Shown here: positions 33,554-42,600 of the stretch, one piece after another
How positions within the stretch are numbered: position 1 is the stretch's first letter
Layout: every line of letters starts with the position of its first letter
Source: Arcobacter sp. LC1
Lineage (GTDB): Bacteria; Campylobacterota; Campylobacteria; Campylobacterales; Arcobacteraceae
Assembly: GCA_021378565.1 (NCBI GenBank)
Contig: JAACJU010000007.1
Location: forward strand, 1 to 64,000
DNA: 64,000 bases
Direction: 5' to 3'
Made by a program: the position numbers and the translations under genes
The notes under the pieces: model-generated
The model's input: only the letters and a program-made list of their open reading frames with translations
Databases searched by the model: none
What the model was told of the DNA's origin: nothing

Positions 33554-34339
33554 ATGAGCGAATTCAAAATTTTAAGACTAACTTTGCAAGATTTTTTCAC
33601 ATTTAAAATGCTTAGATTGGTTTTAATCCCATTTCTTATAATGCTATGTTTTTCTTTTTTCATATTTTACACCTTTTCATCTTATGAATTTTCTTCTTAT
33701 CATCAAGAATTAATACACCATAGCCAAACATTTAAAAGTGAGCAAATAAGCTATTTTAGCTCTAGTTTTACGCAGAGTTCAAAAGGATTTTTTGCAAGTA
33801 TTCTAGCTTTTATTCTTGGCTCTTCATTGTTTTTATTTATTTTTTATAGTTTTGCTTTTGTTTTTTTGGCTATTTTTTCAAACTTTTTTGCTTTAGTAAT
33901 TTTGGGATTTTTAAGCCCTATTATTTTAAATACGCTAAGGCTCAAGCATTATCAAGATTTAGAGTTTCAAAGTGGCTCAAATATACTTGATTCAGTTTTT
34001 GAGCTTTTTAAAGCTGTTTTTATTTTTCTTCTTTTACTTGTAGTTTTCATACCCTTGTATTTTATCCCTTTAGTTAATTTTTTTGCTTTTAACTTTTGTT
34101 TTTATTATTTATTTCATAGACTTTTAATTTCTGATATTTTAGTTAATATTTCAAATAAAAAGCAAGCAAAGCACTTGTATTTTTTAAATAAAACAAACCT
34201 TAGAGTTAAAACACTTTTATTTTATTTTTGTTCTTTTTTGCCTTTTATCGGCGTTTTTATTACTTTATTTTTTATGATTTATTTAGGACATACTTGTATA
34301 AATCAAAAAATAGAGCTAGAAGAAACTGCTAAAAATTAA
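33554..34339 (+). CDS. EI24/CysZ-family membrane protein
   Basis: A 261-residue integral membrane protein with about five hydrophobic segments, very rich in Phe. It looks like the EI24 domain family (CysZ-like) found in Campylobacter; the region VNFFAFNFCFYYLFHRLLISD fits the conserved helix of that family. CysZ imports sulfate in E. coli, but most EI24 proteins of this group are uncharacterised, and no sulfur gene is nearby. ATG after TAGGGG. Single gene, ending toward the nickel/cobalt permease. Confidence 0.65.
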   Translation: MSEFKILRLTLQDFFTFKMLRLVLIPFLIMLCFSFFIFYTFSSYEFSSYHQELIHHSQTFKSEQISYFSSSFTQSSKGFFASILAFILGSSLFLFIFYSFAFVFLAIFSNFFALVILGFLSPIILNTLRLKHYQDLEFQSGSNILDSVFELFKAVFIFLLLLVVFIPLYFIPLVNFFAFNFCFYYLFHRLLISDILVNISNKKQAKHLYFLNKTNLRVKTLLFYFCSFLPFIGVFITLFFMIYLGHTCINQKIELEETAKN

Positions 34340-34370
34340 AAAAGACTAAGAATGAATATTCTAAAATTTT

Positions 34371-35420
34371 TTAAGAATAAGCCTTTTTGCTAAATGCTTT
34401 TTTATAGTAAATAAAAGCAAAAAACCAAGCAAAAAGCATAATAAGCACGATAATTATTCCTAAGATACTAAAATTTAATTTGTCTATAAAACCAAAAAAC
34501 CAAAAATCACTTTTGATATATTTAGAAATTAATTGTAGCCATTCGATTATCGCAATACTTAGGGCTACAAAGATACTAGTTGCTGTTATTGTGATATTAA
34601 AAAACAACTTTTTAGCCTGCTCTTGCATAGCCCAATCATAAATTTTAAGCATTACCAAACCATCAAGAGAATCCAAAAGGCTCATAGCGGCAGTAAAAAG
34701 TAAAGGAAACACCATAATACTCCAAATTCCAAGCCTTGAGTTTTGAGCTAAGTCTGTAGAAATGCCCAAAATTGCTATTTCAGTTGCAGTATCAAAACCA
34801 AGTCCAAAAATGAAACCAACAAAATACATTTTATAACTTTTGTCTATATTTCTGTAAATAAAGGCAAAAATCCTAGCAAAAAATCCTCTTTTTTCTAGTA
34901 GTTCTTGAGATTTTATTTCTAAAGTTTTTGTATAGTTTCCATTTTTATGTGCCTTAAAAAGCCTAAATAGTTTTTTTAAAATAAAGAGATTCACAAGTGC
35001 TATTATGCTTAAAAAAATAGCTGAGCTTGTAGTTCCTATAATTTGTCCAAACATTTTAAGCTCTTCTAAGTGCGAACTTACATTTCTAAGTGCCAAAACA
35101 AGAGCTAAGGATAATAATATAACTACACTTGAATGTCCAAGAGAAAAAAATAAGCCAACACTTACGCACTTTTTGTCATCTTGTCTTAATTTTCTAGTAA
35201 CATTATCAATAACAGCAATATGGTCAGCATCAAAAGCATGCCTAAGTCCAAAAAAATAAGCCAAAAGCCCAAGGCTCAAAAGAGAATAAGAAAATTTTGA
35301 AATATAAAACAAAATCCCCCAAGCAAGGAGATTTAAAACTAGGCAAAAACCAATAAGCAAATAAGATTTTTGCTTAAGATTTTTATCCTTATTTATGTTT
35401 TTAAGTAGTTTAATGTCCAT
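34371..35420 (-). CDS. nixA: NiCoT-family nickel/cobalt permease (NixA/HoxN type)
   Basis: A 349-residue permease with about eight membrane segments. The NiCoT signature H-x4-D-H is RHAFDADHIA (H61, D66, H67), with LGHSSVV and LGFDTATEI also present. It imports Ni2+ and/or Co2+, needed for enzymes such as hydrogenase. Its start overlaps the dctM end by 11 bases, so it is the last gene of the TRAP operon. Ni versus Co preference cannot be read from the sequence. Confidence 0.88.
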   Translation of the reverse strand: MDIKLLKNINKDKNLKQKSYLLIGFCLVLNLLAWGILFYISKFSYSLLSLGLLAYFFGLRHAFDADHIAVIDNVTRKLRQDDKKCVSVGLFFSLGHSSVVILLSLALVLALRNVSSHLEELKMFGQIIGTTSSAIFLSIIALVNLFILKKLFRLFKAHKNGNYTKTLEIKSQELLEKRGFFARIFAFIYRNIDKSYKMYFVGFIFGLGFDTATEIAILGISTDLAQNSRLGIWSIMVFPLLFTAAMSLLDSLDGLVMLKIYDWAMQEQAKKLFFNITITATSIFVALSIAIIEWLQLISKYIKSDFWFFGFIDKLNFSILGIIIVLIMLFAWFFAFIYYKKAFSKKAYS

Positions 35421-36693
35421 ACATTAAATTTGGCAACCAAAGTGATATTTCAGGTATATAGGTTACAAGCATTAGCCCTACAAAAATAGTAATAGTCCAA
35501 GGCAGAGTAGCTACCATTACATCTTTCATAGACATATTAGTAAGTCCACTTGTAACAAAGAGGTTCAGCCCAACAGGAGGTGAAACCATACCAAGCTCCA
35601 TATTAACAGTCATTATTATCCCAAAATGTATAGGGTCAACTCCTAAAGCGGTGGCTATTGGAAGAAGCAAAGGCACCATAATCATAATAATAGCCGAAGG
35701 CTCCATAAATGCGCCAGCTATAATAAGTATGACATTTACAAGAAGTAAAAATGCAATTTTATGAACATGAATTGCGATTAATGCTTGAGTTATAGTTTGG
35801 GGAATATTTTCTAGTGTCAAAAAATGTGCAAAAAGCATAGCATTTGCTATGATAAACATAATCATAGCAGTTGTTTTTGCTGATTCTAAAATAGTGACAT
35901 ACAAATCTTTTGTTTTTACATCTTTGTAGATAAAAACAGAGATAAATAAAGCCCAAACAGCAGCAACAGCAGCAGCTTCAGTAGGAGTAAAAATACCTCC
36001 ATAAATTCCACCCATTACAATAACGATAGTCATCAGTCCCCAAGACGCATCTTTTAGTTTGATTAATCTTGTTTTAAAATCTTGTGGCTCGGTTCGCTTA
36101 AATCCAAGTCTTTTAGCTCCTATATAAGTAACAACCATCATCATACAACCAATCATAAGCCCAGGCATAACCCCAGCCATAAAAAGCCTACCGATAGACG
36201 TTTCAGCTGTTACGCCATAAACAATCAAAACAACTGAAGGAGGAATTAAAATCCCAAGCGAACCAGCAGTGGCGATAGTCCCAACAGCGTATTTTTTAGG
36301 ATACCCAGCTTCCATAATAGCGCCAAACATAATAGAGCCAATAGCAACAACAGTTGCAGGACTTGAACCTGAAACTGCTGCAAAAATAATAGATGCCCCA
36401 ATAGCTGAAATAGGTAAACCACCTGGCAAATGTCCTACTAAGGATTTTGCAAATTCTATAATCCTTTGTGCAGCTGAACCTTTGCTTAGCAGGTTTCCAG
36501 CTAAAATAAACATAGGAATTGCCATCAAAGAATAGGAATCTATTTTTTCAAAAAGCATAGATGAAACTTCGATAGGCGACATATGTGTAAAAGTCATCAA
36601 AGTTATAAAAGTACTTGCCCCAAGACAAATAGAAATCGGAACCCCAAGAAGAACTAAAAGAAAAAATAAACCAAATAAAAGACCTATACTCAT
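35410..36693 (-). CDS. dctM: TRAP transporter large membrane subunit (DctM)
   Basis: A 427-residue protein with about twelve membrane segments. Family features are the ISICLGASTF start, AIPMFILAGNLL, the SGSSPATVVAIGSIM re-entrant region and PPVGLNLFV near the C-terminus. With DctQ it forms the sodium-driven import channel for an organic acid bound by DctP. It overlaps the dctQ end by four bases. Confidence 0.92.
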   Translation of the reverse strand: MSIGLLFGLFFLLVLLGVPISICLGASTFITLMTFTHMSPIEVSSMLFEKIDSYSLMAIPMFILAGNLLSKGSAAQRIIEFAKSLVGHLPGGLPISAIGASIIFAAVSGSSPATVVAIGSIMFGAIMEAGYPKKYAVGTIATAGSLGILIPPSVVLIVYGVTAETSIGRLFMAGVMPGLMIGCMMMVVTYIGAKRLGFKRTEPQDFKTRLIKLKDASWGLMTIVIVMGGIYGGIFTPTEAAAVAAVWALFISVFIYKDVKTKDLYVTILESAKTTAMIMFIIANAMLFAHFLTLENIPQTITQALIAIHVHKIAFLLLVNVILIIAGAFMEPSAIIMIMVPLLLPIATALGVDPIHFGIIMTVNMELGMVSPPVGLNLFVTSGLTNMSMKDVMVATLPWTITIFVGLMLVTYIPEISLWLPNLMYGH

Positions 36694-37301
36694 AATAAGC
36701 CTCCAGTTTTTGCTTCTACTTTTTTAACCAATTTTTCTAATTGCTCTTCACTATTTGTACTATATTTTCCATCTTTTTCCATAGCCGCTAAAAGCGCTTC
36801 AGTTTCACTCTCAGGCAAAACTAGTGCATGCGGTGTTTTGAATATATGGATTAGTTTTTCCAAAACCCTAAAAGCTGCTGAAATAAAAGCAAGAGGTAAA
36901 ACTAAATAAGGAATCCACATAGGGATATTTAAATCAACGCTCATTTCTCCTAAATGCAACTCTAAAAGAATATATTTATATCCATACCAAGCTACGGCCA
37001 GCAAAAACACAAAGCTTATAAGGTGTGAAATTATAAGCATAACTTTTGCTACTTTTGTCGGAACATTATCTAAAAGCAAGTTTACACAAATATGTGCATC
37101 TTTTTTAAAGCAATATGCCGCGCCAAAAAATATACTCCAAATAAACAAAAATATACTAAGCTCAGATGCCCAAGTCAAAGAGGAGTTAAAAATATATCTC
37201 GCAATAACATTTATAAAAGATATACTAACTCCCAAGCTAAGCCCAGCTATGGCTATGCTTTGATTTATAACACTAACAATTTTATCTAATAAGCTAAACA
37301 T
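36690..37301 (-). CDS. dctQ: TRAP transporter small membrane subunit (DctQ)
   Basis: A 203-residue protein with four membrane segments; the EL-SIFLFIW region (TWASELSIFLFIWSIFFGAA) is typical of DctQ. The C-terminal tail of about 45 residues is charged and longer than in many DctQ proteins. The gene lies seven bases after the first dctP and overlaps dctM (ATGA). Confidence 0.9.
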   Translation of the reverse strand: MFSLLDKIVSVINQSIAIAGLSLGVSISFINVIARYIFNSSLTWASELSIFLFIWSIFFGAAYCFKKDAHICVNLLLDNVPTKVAKVMLIISHLISFVFLLAVAWYGYKYILLELHLGEMSVDLNIPMWIPYLVLPLAFISAAFRVLEKLIHIFKTPHALVLPESETEALLAAMEKDGKYSTNSEEQLEKLVKKVEAKTGGLL

Positions 37302-37308
37302 TTTTTAC

Positions 37309-38304
37309 CTATTTAGTATTTAAAACGTCATTAATCAGCTTTTTACCAATTTTATTTTTTGGATAAAAATCAGGATAAATAGTTTTCATATCTTTTTCCC
37401 AAACTGCTCTTTGTGCTTTTGCTAAAGTATAAATTTTTAATTTTCCCGTTTTTTTAGCATAAGCTTGTATATCTTTAAAATTTGAATCATTTAATTGTTT
37501 AGCCCAAATTCGCTCTTTTGTTGTAGCTTCTTTTAATGCTTGTTTTAAATCAGCTTGTAAGTCTTTTGGCAAAGAATTATAAAAAGTTTTACTAACAACA
37601 ACTAAATATCCTAAATATCCATGATTTGACATAGTTAGGTATTTTTGAACTTCATAGAATTTTTTTGTATAAAGATTTGAAATAGGATTTTCAGCCGCAT
37701 CAACTACACCTTGTTGCAAAGCTGAATAGACTTCTGAAAAAGGCATAACTTGTGGATTTGCACCAACTGCTTCAAATTGTTTTTCTAAGACTTTTGAAGA
37801 CATAATTCGCACTTTTTGCCCTTTTATATCTTTAGGAAGTAAAATAGGTTTTTTTGAAGATGACAATTGTTTAAAACCATTATCCCAATATGATAGTGCA
37901 ACATAGCCTTTTTTTGTAACCATTTGTTCTAGTTGTTTACCAACTATTCCATCTTGAACTCTGTGAAGCTGGTCTGCATTTTTAAATAAAAATGGTAATT
38001 GAAAAAGAGATAATTGTGGCACTATTCTTGTAAATTTAGAAAACGATGGCGCCGCCATTTGTACAGAATTTAAAATCAAAGCTTTCATAACTGCTTTGTC
38101 AGTGTAAAGTTGTGAAGATGGATAAACACTAACTTTTATTCGTCCTTTACTTAAAGCTTCTAATCTTTTAGCAAAAAAATCAGCCGCTTTACCCTTAGGT
38201 GTATTTGCCGCAACAACGTGAGAAAATTTTAAGGTAAATTCAGCCCCAAAAGCTAAGCTTGTAAAAAGCATAAGTCCAAGACTTATCAGTAATATTTTTT
38301 TCAT
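37309..38304 (-). CDS. dctP: TRAP transporter solute-binding protein (DctP), copy 1
   Basis: A 331-residue periplasmic protein with a signal peptide (cleavage after LAFGA). It carries the DctP-family ligand residues: FSHV (H29), GQKVRIM (R167, which binds the ligand carboxylate in the family) and VVDAAENPISN (N206). Hence C4-dicarboxylates or similar acids are likely ligands. It is directly upstream of dctQ-dctM. It is paralogous to the next gene and has the same length. Confidence 0.85.
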   Translation of the reverse strand: MKKILLISLGLMLFTSLAFGAEFTLKFSHVVAANTPKGKAADFFAKRLEALSKGRIKVSVYPSSQLYTDKAVMKALILNSVQMAAPSFSKFTRIVPQLSLFQLPFLFKNADQLHRVQDGIVGKQLEQMVTKKGYVALSYWDNGFKQLSSSKKPILLPKDIKGQKVRIMSSKVLEKQFEAVGANPQVMPFSEVYSALQQGVVDAAENPISNLYTKKFYEVQKYLTMSNHGYLGYLVVVSKTFYNSLPKDLQADLKQALKEATTKERIWAKQLNDSNFKDIQAYAKKTGKLKIYTLAKAQRAVWEKDMKTIYPDFYPKNKIGKKLINDVLNTK

Positions 38305-38458
38305 TTTAACTCCATATTTTTTTAATTTTTGATTATTTAATTATAACGAAGATTTTCTTTTTTAAATATTTTAGTTCAAATAAATATTAAAAATCTTTAA
38401 AACCTTCAAAATTTGTAAGTATTTACACATAATAAGGCACTCAAAAGAGTCCTTATTT
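38305..38458 (-). promoter_or_regulatory. Spacer between the two dctP genes, with a stem-loop
   Basis: A 148-base AT-rich spacer. A stem-loop at 38431-38457 (arms AATAAGGCACTC and GAGTCCTTATT, one bulged base, AAAA loop) spans the stop codon of the upstream dctP on the minus strand. No U-run follows, so partial termination or mRNA-end protection is more likely than full termination. Confidence 0.4.
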
Positions 38459-39448
38459 TGTATTTATTGCAGCTTCTATTAAATCTTTTCCAATTTTATC
38501 TTTTGCATAAAAATCAGGATAGATTTTTTTCATAGCTACTCTCCATTGCTCTCTTTGCGCAGAAGTTAAAGTATAAAATTTAAATTTACCTGTTTTTTTA
38601 GACATAGCTTCTAAGATTTTATATTGTTTTTTTACAAAAGTTTGCATCCAAATTCGCTCTTTTACTGTAGTTTCTTTAAAAGCTAGTTTCACATCAGCTT
38701 GTAAATCTTTTGGCAGGGAATTCCAAAAAGTTTTAGATAAAACAACAGCATCACCTAAATATCCATGATTTGAAAGAGTAATATATTTTTGTACTTCATA
38801 GAATTTTTTTGTATAAATATTTGTTATAGGTTCTTCACATCCATCAACAACACCTTGTTGTAAAGCTGAATAAAGTTCTGAAAAAGGCATAACTTGTGGA
38901 TTTGCTCCAACTGCTTCAAATTGTTTTTCTAACACTTTTGATGCCATAATTCTTATTTTTTGCCCTTTTGCATCACTTGGTACAATAAAAGGTTTTTTGT
39001 TTGTGAGAAAATCTTTAAATCCCATATCCCAATAGCCTAAGGCAATAAAGCCTTTATCTGTAATCATTTTTTTTAATTTTTCCCCAATTGGCCCATCTTG
39101 AACTCTATGAAGTTGCTCTGGACTTTTGAAAAGAAAAGGCAAGTTAAAAAGTGCAAGCTGTGGAACAATTTTTGAAAATACTGAAAAAGCAGGAGCTGCC
39201 ATTTGTACTGAATCCATAGCAACTGCTTTTAAAACTGCGTTATCTTTATATAACTGCGATGAAGGATAAACATCAACTTCTATCCGACCTTTGCTTAGTG
39301 CTTCGAGCCTTTTTTTAAAATAAACAGCAGCTTGGCCCTTGGGCGTATCAACTGCAACAACATCTGAAAATTTTAAAGTAAATTCAGAGCCAAGTGCACT
39401 GTTTACTAAAATTCCTAAAGTAGCTAAACTAAGTATTAATTTTTTCAT
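38453..39448 (-). CDS. TRAP transporter solute-binding protein (DctP), copy 2
   Basis: A 331-residue paralogue with a signal peptide (cleavage near ALGSE). R167 in GQKIRIM is kept, but two ligand-pocket positions differ from copy 1: H29 is Asp (FSDV) and N206 is Glu in VVDGCEEPITN. A Cys also replaces Ala next to it. Losing the family Asn suggests a different or larger ligand than simple dicarboxylates. It is the first gene of the TRAP operon and has no permease pair of its own, so both binding proteins may feed one DctQM channel. Confidence 0.82.
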   Translation of the reverse strand: MKKLILSLATLGILVNSALGSEFTLKFSDVVAVDTPKGQAAVYFKKRLEALSKGRIEVDVYPSSQLYKDNAVLKAVAMDSVQMAAPAFSVFSKIVPQLALFNLPFLFKSPEQLHRVQDGPIGEKLKKMITDKGFIALGYWDMGFKDFLTNKKPFIVPSDAKGQKIRIMASKVLEKQFEAVGANPQVMPFSELYSALQQGVVDGCEEPITNIYTKKFYEVQKYITLSNHGYLGDAVVLSKTFWNSLPKDLQADVKLAFKETTVKERIWMQTFVKKQYKILEAMSKKTGKFKFYTLTSAQREQWRVAMKKIYPDFYAKDKIGKDLIEAAINTK

Positions 39449-39615
39449 TTATTTATCCTTTTATTGAAATTAATCTTTAATTGTATAGTTATAAACTTTA
39501 ATCAAGATTAAATTTAGCTCTAAATTTAGCTTAAATTTTTTAAGAGTAGTTTTTACTTTTCAGTAAAATATCAAATTGCTTTAATTATACTTAAACACAA
39601 TTTAAATACTTTTTT

Positions 39616-39633
39616 GATATATTAGATATATTA
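39616..39633 (+). repeat. Tandem 9-mer upstream of gltB
   Basis: GATATATTA repeated twice without a spacer, 35 bases before the gltB start codon, in the region where a promoter is expected. Could be part of the -10 region. Confidence 0.4.
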
Positions 39634-39667
39634 AAATGCTAATTTTTAAATTTTAAAAGGAAATTTT

Positions 39668-42600
39668 ATGGGCTGTAATTTAGAATTATTAAAATCTTCA
39701 AGAGACAATTGTGGATTTGGTCTTATGGTTGATTTAAAAAATAAGCCCTCACATGATAATTTAGAAGATGCTATCACATCTTTAGAAAATATGATGCATA
39801 GAGGTGCTGTCGCTGCTGATGGAAAAAGTGGAGATGGCTCAGGCTTGCTTCTTTCGATGCCTGATTTATTTATGAGAAAAATAGCTTCAAAAAAGGGCAT
39901 AGATTTGCCTCAAAAATACGCGGTGGCTATGATTTTTGCTAAAGAAGAAAGTGAGATTTCTACTTTTAAAACTTGCTGTGAAAAAAATGGCTTAAAAGTT
40001 TTGTTTCTTAGGAAAGTTCCTATAAACACAAAAGTTTTAGGAGAACTTGCACTTGAATCCTTGCCAAAAATTTATCAAGTTTTTGTGAGTCCTAATGCTA
40101 TTTATTCTTCAAAACGTTTTGATTCTTTGCTTTATCTTGCTAGAAAAGAGTGTGAACATTTGTTAAAAGAAAAGCCATATTTTTATATTCCTAGTTTTTC
40201 TTCTGCAATGATTTCTTACAAGGGTCTTGTAATGCCAACATTTATAAAAGACTTTTATCCTGATTTAAAAGATGAAGATTTTAAGATAACTTACGCTTTA
40301 TTTCATCAAAGATTCTCAACTAATACCTTGCCTGAATGGAAATTAGCTCAGCCATTTAGAACAATAGCGCACAATGGCGAAATAAACTCCATTCAAGCAA
40401 ATCGTTTAGGTGTGAAGATAAAATCTGAGAGTTTAAAATCTGGTATTTATAATGATGATGAATTAAAAAAAATCTTACCTATTTTACAAGAGGATGTAAG
40501 TGATAGCGCAAGTTTAGACAATATGTTTGAGTTTTTACTAGCAAATGGTTGTGATTTTTTTAAAGCTGCTAGAGCTTTAGTTCCTGCACCTTGGCAAAAT
40601 TCCCCGCATATGGATTCACAGCTTCGTGCTTTTTATGAATACAGCTCAACTGCTATGGAGGCTTGGGATGGACCTGCCGCACTTTGTTTTAGTGATGGTA
40701 AATATCTAGCTTGTTTAATAGATAGAAATGGACTAAGACCTGCTAAATATATACTCACAAAAGATAAAAGACTTTTTATAGCAAGTGAATACGGAACTGT
40801 AAATATAGCGCAGGATTTGATAACCTCTAGGGGCAAATTAACCTCAGGGCAGATGATAGCAGTTGATTTAAAATATGGAGAAATTTTAAAAGATGATGAA
40901 ATAAATACTTATTTAAAATCTTCGCAAAATTATGAAAAATGGCTTAATTCTTCTATGCAATATTTACAAGAATATATTGATGAGTCATTTGTAGATTTTA
41001 GTGATTATGTTTTGCAAAACCTAGAGCAAAAGCAAAAATATTTTAATATTACTTATGAAATTTTAGACTTAATGATTGAGCCTATGGCAAAAACAGCTAA
41101 AGAGCCTGTGGGTTCCATGGGAGATGATACGCCTTTGGCTGCTTTTTCAAAAATAAATAGAAATTTTAGTGATTTTTTTAGACAAAAGTTTGCTCAAGTT
41201 ACAAATCCACCCATAGATCCTTATAGAGAAAAAGTCGTAATGTCACTTGAAACTGGTTTTGGGCATACTCATAGTATTTTGGATGAAAAACCTCAATATG
41301 CAAAAAGACTAAAATCAACTTCTCCAATTTTGATGAAAGAGCGTTTTGATGTGCTTTGCTCTTTTGGTGATGAAAATCATCCTAGATATGATGAGTACTA
41401 TAAAAATAAAACCTTTAGCACTTGTTTCACAAAAGACTTAGAAAAATCTTTGAAAAATCTTGCGAAAGAAATACTAAAAAGTATAAAAGAAGAAAAAATA
41501 AGCATAGTGATTTTAGATGATAGAAAACTAGATAAAAATGTAAAAATAATACCCATGATTATGCTAGTCGGGCATTTAAATAAAAAATTACTAGATATAA
41601 AATTAAGAGGAAAAGTTTCCTTAGTCGCAGTTTCTGGCGAGGTTTATGACCCTCATAGTGTAGCGGTACTTTTAGCTTACGGGGTAAGTGCAATTTATCC
41701 TTACATGCTTTATTCTAGTGTTTACGCACTTTACCATAGAAAAAATCCATCTGCTACTTTTGTGCAAAAATATTTAAAAAATGCTCAAACCGCTTTAAAT
41801 AATGGGCTTTTAAAAATCATGTCAAAAATGGGTATTTCAACATCAGCAAGTTATAGAGGCTCAGCGCTTTTTGATATTTTGGGTTTAAGCGATGAAGTTA
41901 TAAACGATTGCTTTTTAGGCAGTTTTAGTGAACTTTGCGGACTAGGTTATAAAAGCTTAGAAAAGCGAATTGAGAATTTTCATAAAAATGGTTTTTTTGA
42001 CAATAAACACACTTTTAAACTAAATCTAGGCGGGATTTATAAATACTCACATTTAGGTGAATATCATGACTACGGACCAAAAACTGCAAAATCATTTAAG
42101 CTTGATAATTTTTCTGTATTAAAAAAAACTATTGAGACAAGAGACAAAAAATTCATTAGAGATTTTTTTGAATTAAAAAGTGATAAAAAAGAACTTGATT
42201 TAAGCGAAGTTGAACCAATTGAAAAGATATTCAAGCGTTTTGCAAGTGCAGCTATGAGCTGTGGTTCAATTTCACCTGAAGCACACGAAGCCATAGCAGA
42301 GGCTATGAATACTATCGGAGCTATGAGTAATTCAGGCGAAGGCGGGGAAGACAAAACAAGATTTAAAACCATAAAAAACTCCAAAATCAAACAAATCGCA
42401 TCTGGGAGATTTGGCGTTACCCCTGCGTATTTAAGCTCAGCTGACGAGTTGCAGATAAAAGTAGCCCAAGGTGCAAAACCTGGAGAAGGTGGGCAATTAC
42501 CAGGGCATAAAGTAACTTCTTTAATTGCGAGGCTAAGACACACGATTGAGGGAGTTACTTTAATATCTCCACCACCACATCATGATATTTATTCAATCGA

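Noticed and set aside
42070-42543. 157-residue reverse frame inside gltB
   Set aside because: It lies wholly inside a strongly conserved GltB region; its sequence shows no family pattern. It is a shadow frame.
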